Source: Lyngbya confervoides BDU141951 (lineage in GTDB: Bacteria; Cyanobacteriota; Cyanobacteriia; Thermosynechococcales; Thermosynechococcaceae). From it: a stretch of DNA of 64,000 bases. How positions within the stretch are numbered: position 1 is the stretch's first letter; each line of letters starts with the position of its first letter. Of the stretch, positions 62,428 to 64,000 are shown piece by piece. The stretch is from the NCBI RefSeq assembly GCF_000817775.3, contig NZ_JTHE03000121.1:1-64000 (forward strand). The letters run 5' to 3'. The translations under genes and the position numbers were made by a program. The notes below the pieces were generated by a model that was not told where the DNA came from, did not search any database, and worked only from the letters and a program-made list of their open reading frames with translations.

Positions 62428-63186
62428 ATGCACTTAGAGGTCAATCAAGTTAGCAAGGAATTTGTCACGTCCCGAGGTCCTCTGCTCGCGCTTCAGGATA
62501 TTTCGCTCCATGTGGAAACTGGGGAATTTGTCTGTGTGGTGGGATCCTCTGGATCTGGAAAATCCACGCTCCTGCGTTTAGTAGCAGGTTTAGATTTACC
62601 CACGATGGGAGAGATTGTGGTGGACGGTGCCCAGGTCATTGGACCGGGACGCGATCGCGGCATGGTGTTTCAAAAATACACCCTCTATCCCTGGATGAGT
62701 GTGGCGGATAATGTGGGCTTTGGCCTGAAGCTGCAGGGCGTTCCAGCGGCTGAACGCAGAAAGCAGGTGCAATATTTCCTCAACGTGGTGGGCCTGACCC
62801 GCTTTGCTAAGGCCTATCCCCGCGAATTATCGGGGGGGATGCAGCAGCGGGTCGCGATCGCCCGCGCCCTGGCAAATCAGCCTAAAATCTTGCTGATGGA
62901 TGAGCCCTTTGGTGCTCTTGATGTGCAAACCAAAGAAAATATGCAGACCTTTTTGCTAAAGCTTTGGGAAGAAACTCAAACCACGATTTTAATGATCACC
63001 CACGATGTTGAAGAGGCCATCTTTTTAGCCCAGCGAATCTACGTGCTCAGCGCTCATCCCGGCACCATTGTGGAAGAGATTGAAATTTCCCTCCCGGCAG
63101 GAGTGGCAGAGGATCTCCATGCCGTCAAGCACGACCCGCAATTTTTGCAGTATCGCCAAAAAATCACCCAGGACCTACGACAATAG
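62428..63186 (+). CDS. ABC transporter ATP-binding protein
   Basis: The 252-residue ATPase has Walker A 'VVGSSGSGKSTLLRLVAGLD', the Q-loop 'MVFQKYTLYPWMSVADNV', signature 'LSGGMQQRVAIARALANQP', Walker B 'ILLMDEPFGALD' and the His switch 'ILMITHDVEEAIFLAQRI'. It belongs to the nitrate/sulfonate/taurine group and ends the operon. A hairpin at 63204-63232 follows. Confidence 0.92.
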   Translation: MHLEVNQVSKEFVTSRGPLLALQDISLHVETGEFVCVVGSSGSGKSTLLRLVAGLDLPTMGEIVVDGAQVIGPGRDRGMVFQKYTLYPWMSVADNVGFGLKLQGVPAAERRKQVQYFLNVVGLTRFAKAYPRELSGGMQQRVAIARALANQPKILLMDEPFGALDVQTKENMQTFLLKLWEETQTTILMITHDVEEAIFLAQRIYVLSAHPGTIVEEIEISLPAGVAEDLHAVKHDPQFLQYRQKITQDLRQ

Positions 63187-63203
63187 AAACGAGTCGGGAG
63201 GAG

Positions 63204-63232
63204 AAAAGCACGACACCGCTAGGGAGTCGTGC
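63204..63232 (-). terminator. Terminator at the end of the DUF4340 gene
   Basis: GCACGAC (63208-63214) and GTCGTGC (63226-63232) form a stem around 11 bases. Read on the minus strand it is followed by TTTTC. It overlaps the last codons of the DUF4340 gene and sits between convergent genes, so it may also end the plus-strand ABC operon. Confidence 0.55.
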
Positions 63233-63887
63233 CTTCCGGGGAGGGCGATGGAGATACAGGGGGAGTTGGAACCGCGGGAGTTGGGACCGCGGGAGAACCT
63301 TCGCCTTGACTCGGTTGAGGTTGATACTCCCACTCGTTGAGGGGACGATTTACGGCGGTGGCAATGGACTGGGGAACAATAACCACCGACAATGGATCGG
63401 GCCAAGGGGTGGCTGGATCTACCAAAGCATAGAGATGGGTGCGATCGAAGGTCTCCTTGCCCAGGACGAGGCGATGGACGCGGCTATCTTTTAATTGCAC
63501 CCTCAAGCTTGGACTTTGATCGCTCAAACCAAACTCCTGCTGTTGAGCAACCGGGACCTCCAGCCGCCGCTCCACCTGGCCGCTGGCTAACTGATCGAGG
63601 AGAAACGCGATCGCGGCCTCGTCAGCCGTCATCGGCTTGGGCTGCGTCATTTTCCAGGTATTGGGAAAGTCCTGTGCCGTTTGTTCAAACTGGAGCGTTT
63701 TGCCCTCAGCATTGATGAGGGCAATGGATTGAACATCAGCTTCTTGAAAGGTAAACAGTTCGGCGCTAGTGTCCGGCTGCTCTGTTTTTGAATCCACAGC
63801 GCTGCGCCGCATTTCCCAAAATACAGATCCCCCTGCAGCCAAGAGGGCCAAAAGCACAAGGACAAGGGTGCTGGTTTTTAGCTTCAT
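63219..63887 (-). CDS. DUF4340 domain protein
   Basis: From the ATG at 63887 the protein has 222 residues. It has one N-terminal membrane helix ('LVLVLLALLAAGGSVFWEM') and a DUF4340 region: 'LFTFQEADVQSIALINAEGKTLQFEQ', 'WKMTQPKPMTADEAAIAFLLDQLASGQVERRL', 'FGLSDQSPSLRVQLKD', 'LVLGKETFDRTHLYAL'. The C-terminus is Pro-rich with repeats ('PAVPTPAVPTPPVSPSPSPE'). DUF4340 genes often follow gldG-like genes of an ABC-type gliding/secretion system, and that is the case here. Confidence 0.85.
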   Translation of the reverse strand: MKLKTSTLVLVLLALLAAGGSVFWEMRRSAVDSKTEQPDTSAELFTFQEADVQSIALINAEGKTLQFEQTAQDFPNTWKMTQPKPMTADEAAIAFLLDQLASGQVERRLEVPVAQQQEFGLSDQSPSLRVQLKDSRVHRLVLGKETFDRTHLYALVDPATPWPDPLSVVIVPQSIATAVNRPLNEWEYQPQPSQGEGSPAVPTPAVPTPPVSPSPSPEGTTP

Positions 63888-63895
63888 GCAGTTTC

Positions 63896-64000
63896 CTAGC
63901 GACGTTTCCACCAAATAATGCTAGCGGCAACAAAGGCCGATAGAGGCAGCAGGGCGATTGAAACCAGGGCTAACATCCGAAAACGCAGGGCCGGAAGTTG
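63896..64000 (-). CDS. C-terminal end of a GldG-like protein (partial)
   Basis: The last 34 codons of a minus-strand gene are visible: 'QLPALRFRMLALVSIALLPL' then 'SAFVAASIIWWKRR' and a stop at 63896-63898. One membrane helix followed by a basic tail is the usual end of GldG-type (ABC-transporter auxiliary) proteins, whose genes lie directly upstream of DUF4340 genes. The gap to the DUF4340 start is eight bases. The identity rests mainly on this synteny because the rest lies outside the window. Confidence 0.6.
   Translation of the reverse strand, partial: QLPALRFRMLALVSIALLPLSAFVAASIIWWKRR

Overview
The window is a 64 kb piece of a cyanobacterial chromosome. It carries PSII genes (psbE, psbF, psbL, psbJ, psb28, ycf48, rubA), NDH-1 subunits (ndhC, ndhJ, ndhO), a cytochrome b6f small subunit (petM-like), a high-light-inducible protein, the NblS partner SipA, many cyanobacteria-restricted DUF proteins, and frequent copies of the HIP1 octamer GCGATCGC. 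Nothing in it fixes the genus.

Layout: 0-0.5 kb holds two transposase remnants (IS256 and IS1 families). 0.5-19 kb is a mosaic of single genes: DMT transporter, DUF1830, secreted GHL10-type glycosidase, larC, TsaC/YciO family, an M16 homologue without its zinc motif, sipA, ClC-CBS-Usp, a diheme cytochrome, ubiX, vanZ-like, VOC, cax, a 442-aa unknown, mdh, ndhO and an EGY1-like site-2 protease. 19.4-35.1 kb is the large ribosomal-protein cluster, rplC to rpmE, with secY, adk, infA, rpoA and truA, all on the plus strand. rpsJ, rpsN and rpmD are absent from it, as is usual in cyanobacteria. 35-39 kb has sbcD-like, coaBC, two small DUF genes and a non-coding region with five phased DnaA-box-like sites. 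39.4-43.4 kb is a photosynthetic block: ndhC-ndhJ without ndhK, petM-like, then rubA-ycf48-psbEFLJ and an hli gene. 43.4-48.1 kb is a sigma-like gene, a DUF1822 gene and a membrane CHAT(caspase-like)-CHASE2 gene, followed by a possible DUF928 remnant. 48-57 kb has hom, hisS, two poorly known proteins, psb28, an ABC exporter, an MMADHC-like protein and a DUF3747/SLH protein. 58.1-63.2 kb is a six-gene operon (ureohydrolase, hypA, hypB, ABC transporter) that matches the nickel-dependent guanidine hydrolase (GdmH) locus of Synechocystis. The window ends in a DUF4340 gene and the tail of a GldG-like gene.

Most worth following: (1) the sigma / DUF1822 / CHAT-CHASE2 cluster, which looks like an uncharacterised membrane signalling-protease system; (2) the DnaA-box cluster at 38.5 kb; (3) the guanidine-hydrolase operon, whose 0.8 kb leader shows no guanidine riboswitch by eye; (4) an ndhC-ndhJ pair without ndhK; (5) a ClC protein lacking both glutamates needed for proton coupling; (6) several small DNA elements (a 17-bp tandem repeat that forms the end of a gene, a G-quadruplex candidate, a nested stem-loop before the MMADHC-like gene, a CRP-like site).

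Everything here was read by eye. Family names rest on recognised motifs and synteny, not on database searches.
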